64,000 nucleotides of DNA from Drosophila persimilis. Lineage: Eukaryota > Arthropoda > Insecta > Diptera > Drosophilidae. Positions 62,311 to 64,000 of the stretch are shown here, piece after piece; within the stretch, counting starts at the first letter, position 1, and each line of letters opens with the position of its first letter. The stretch lies in the NCBI RefSeq assembly GCF_003286085.1, contig NW_020825426.1, positions 1 through 64,000 on the forward strand, read 5' to 3'. A program made the position numbers and the translations under genes. The notes beneath the pieces were generated by a model. It was given only the letters and a program-made list of their open reading frames with translations. It was not told where the DNA came from and did no database searches.

Positions 62311-63330
62311 ATGATAACGAGGCTATACCACACCGAAGAGGATCCCGCCTACTGTTCGTTTATCTGGGGGTCTAATCTCAGCAGCTCCACTGATGCTCTG
62401 GACGCAGCTGCCAATGCCACGCCCGTCTTTGGCACCGACTTGCGCGATGACATCTACCGGGTAAGACTCTCATCAATACAGGTGCAGGCCAACTGCCGAC
62501 TATCCTTTGTCCACTCTGTCCTCTCTTCGGTAAGTCTGTTCCTCATTAAACTGGCAATTGAGCTGAAGATATATTCGCACGACATTACCACTGCCTTGAG
62601 TCAGCCTTGCATAACTCTTTTCCAAGGCACCAAGTCCCGCTATAGTTCGCCCTCTGGTTGCTCTGGGTGGGACTGCCAGCCTCGAGGGAAAACTGTTGCC
62701 TACTTTCAGGCGCCATGGGGTTCTCAACTGTTTTTTAGTTAAACAAAAGGCAGAATGAGGAGCAAAGACGAACAGGGTCCCGGAGGGGAAAGCTTATTTC
62801 ATGGCACAGCACGCTCCATACTCCATTCTGAGTGCTGGTGGCAAAAGTTCCTACCCCGACTCTCGAAGACATGTAGAAGCGGCTTTGTATACAACTTTGG
62901 TTCGAAGCTACCACAGAAACGGAAAAAGGAATGGAAACAGAGACGAAAAAAAAAAGCCAAGTAATCAGGAATGGATGGGGTTTGGGTGTACATATGTGCA
63001 TAAAAGACACAAGACTAAAAATGTCAAGTCGACTATTGAATTTGTATATGTGGCAGCCCATCCAAGACACAAAAGGGGGAGCTATCTGCCACACAAATAA
63101 CTACGAGTATGGACAAAGTTTTTTTTATAAACGATTTAAGTATACATATATGAATAATTTTTTTACCTTCTCACAGGATGTGGAGGATCCACGTACGCAG
63201 ACTCTCCGTGAGTACTGCTATGGGATTTTGCTGCCCATCATCTGTGCAATGGGAATCATTGGCAATGTACTCAATTTAATTGTGCTCACCCGTCGCAACA
63301 TGCGTGGCACCGCCTATATTTATATGCGGG
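62311..63330 (+). CDS. Rhodopsin-class neuropeptide-type GPCR, 5' end
   Basis: This is the N-terminal part of a seven-transmembrane receptor that runs off the right edge. The exons are 62311-62460 (ends phase 0 at gtaaga) and 63177-63330 (acceptor ttctcacag, ends phase 1 at gtaagt), giving 101 complete codons. The extracellular N-terminus has sequons at N22 and N35. The first membrane helix spans about 65-88 and holds the class A Gly-Asn pair at G79-N80 followed by V-L-N-L-I-V-L. A T-R-R-N-M-R-G-T loop leads into helix 2. This resembles the FMRFamide-receptor-like orphans of flies; CG32547 is a candidate orthologue from memory of its X location, unverified. The start ATG has a good acaacaATG context, although the frame is also open upstream without an ATG. 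Confidence 0.75.
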
Positions 63331-64000
63331 GTAAGTAGCCATCAGAATCCGGAATCCACTAGGAGACACTCGTATGTCTTCGCATAGAAAAACATTGAAT
63401 TTGACTAGCTCCATTGGCATTCTTTTGGAAAACGGATGACTGTTGACTTTTGACTGTTGGCTGATTGCCAAATTGAGTTTTTCCTTTGATAATGTGCCCT
63501 AATGTTTCCACGCTCCTGCCCTCCCTGCCCTGGCATCGCCTCCCCACTGCAAAAACATCCATTGTGTTGCAGAATTTGTTCATTAACCTAACCTCGCGAC
63601 GATTTTTGAGGAAATTCTCGGTGTAGGCATGAACCCACACAATGCCGATAATGTGTATGCGTGCGTCTCCCCCTCTCATCACGCTATCTGTGTACCTTCT
63701 CTGTACCAGCTCTTTGTGTGTGTGTTTGTGTGCGTCTGTGTGTGCGCATATTAGTGGCTGTGTTGGCTCATTGGAAGTTATTTCATTAGATGAGACTGGT
63801 TAACCCCGTCGAAATTTATGCAAATCCACAAAGCTTTCCCGGGCAGCGCCTCATAGACATTGTCCTGTATTGCACAGGATGTCCTTAACTCTGTTAGACA
63901 CTCGTTTGCTCTATGACAGTTTAATTGATTAATGAGCTAGCTCCTCACTCTTCCGAAACGGCAGAGAAAGGGGAGAAACACAATTTTGTCAACGCCGGCT
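63331..64000. other. Intron of the GPCR gene at the right edge
   Basis: This stretch follows the gtaagt donor of the second GPCR exon and shows no further coding exon. It holds a gtgtgtgtgtttgtgtgcgt tract at about 63716-63735. Confidence 0.6.

Noticed and set aside
61927-62742. 271-codon frame taken as one uninterrupted protein
   Set aside because: It reads through the donor at 62461 and starts without ATG; the receptor continues instead at the acceptor before 63177.

Overview
This window is insect genomic DNA, almost certainly Drosophila and probably an obscura-group species (inference). It has short introns of 48-66 bp with typical fly splice sites, fly core-promoter motifs, abundant catatgta-type AT tracts, and many copies of a DINE-1-like repeat that carries GTCY (gtctgtccg) microsatellites. 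It contains two members of the unpaired family, the JAK/STAT ligands that lie together on the X chromosome of D. melanogaster, so it is probably the Muller A region around outstretched (os).

Layout. At 2.1-3.2 kb on the minus strand are two coding exons of one unpaired paralogue (upd2 or upd3); the conserved third exon is not seen and may lie beyond the left edge. From 3.2 to 19.6 kb I see no convincing gene. At 19.9-20.6 kb on the plus strand is a clean four-exon gene for a 178-aa charged, coiled-coil-like protein I do not recognise. A weak minus-strand ORF sits at 22.3-22.7 kb. From 22.9 to 34.9 kb the DNA is non-coding apart from two DINE-1-like copies and possible promoters. At 35.0-37.5 kb on the plus strand is a complete unpaired gene, probably os (upd1): 426 aa, four coding exons, and a 3' UTR with an AU-rich element.

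From 37.6 to 53.8 kb the window is a repeat-rich tract. It has one degenerate small secreted-protein gene and at least eight DINE-1-like copies, two of them joined in inverted orientation. Another degenerate gene end lies at 55.0-55.3 kb. At 55.5 kb is an unusually complete core promoter (TATA, Inr and DPE in register), followed by an approximately 1.1-kb exon with three short ORFs, two of them starting with hydrophobic or signal-like segments, and a good splice donor. The last gene is the 5' end of a rhodopsin-class GPCR (62.3-63.3 kb) that runs off the right edge; the 55.5-kb exon may be its leader.

Functionally, the two unpaired genes encode secreted ligands expected to signal through Domeless, Hopscotch and Stat92E. 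They are transcribed divergently about 32 kb apart, and the long gene-poor DNA between and beside them is the likely home of their tissue-specific enhancers. The other transcription units have no evident tie to that pathway.
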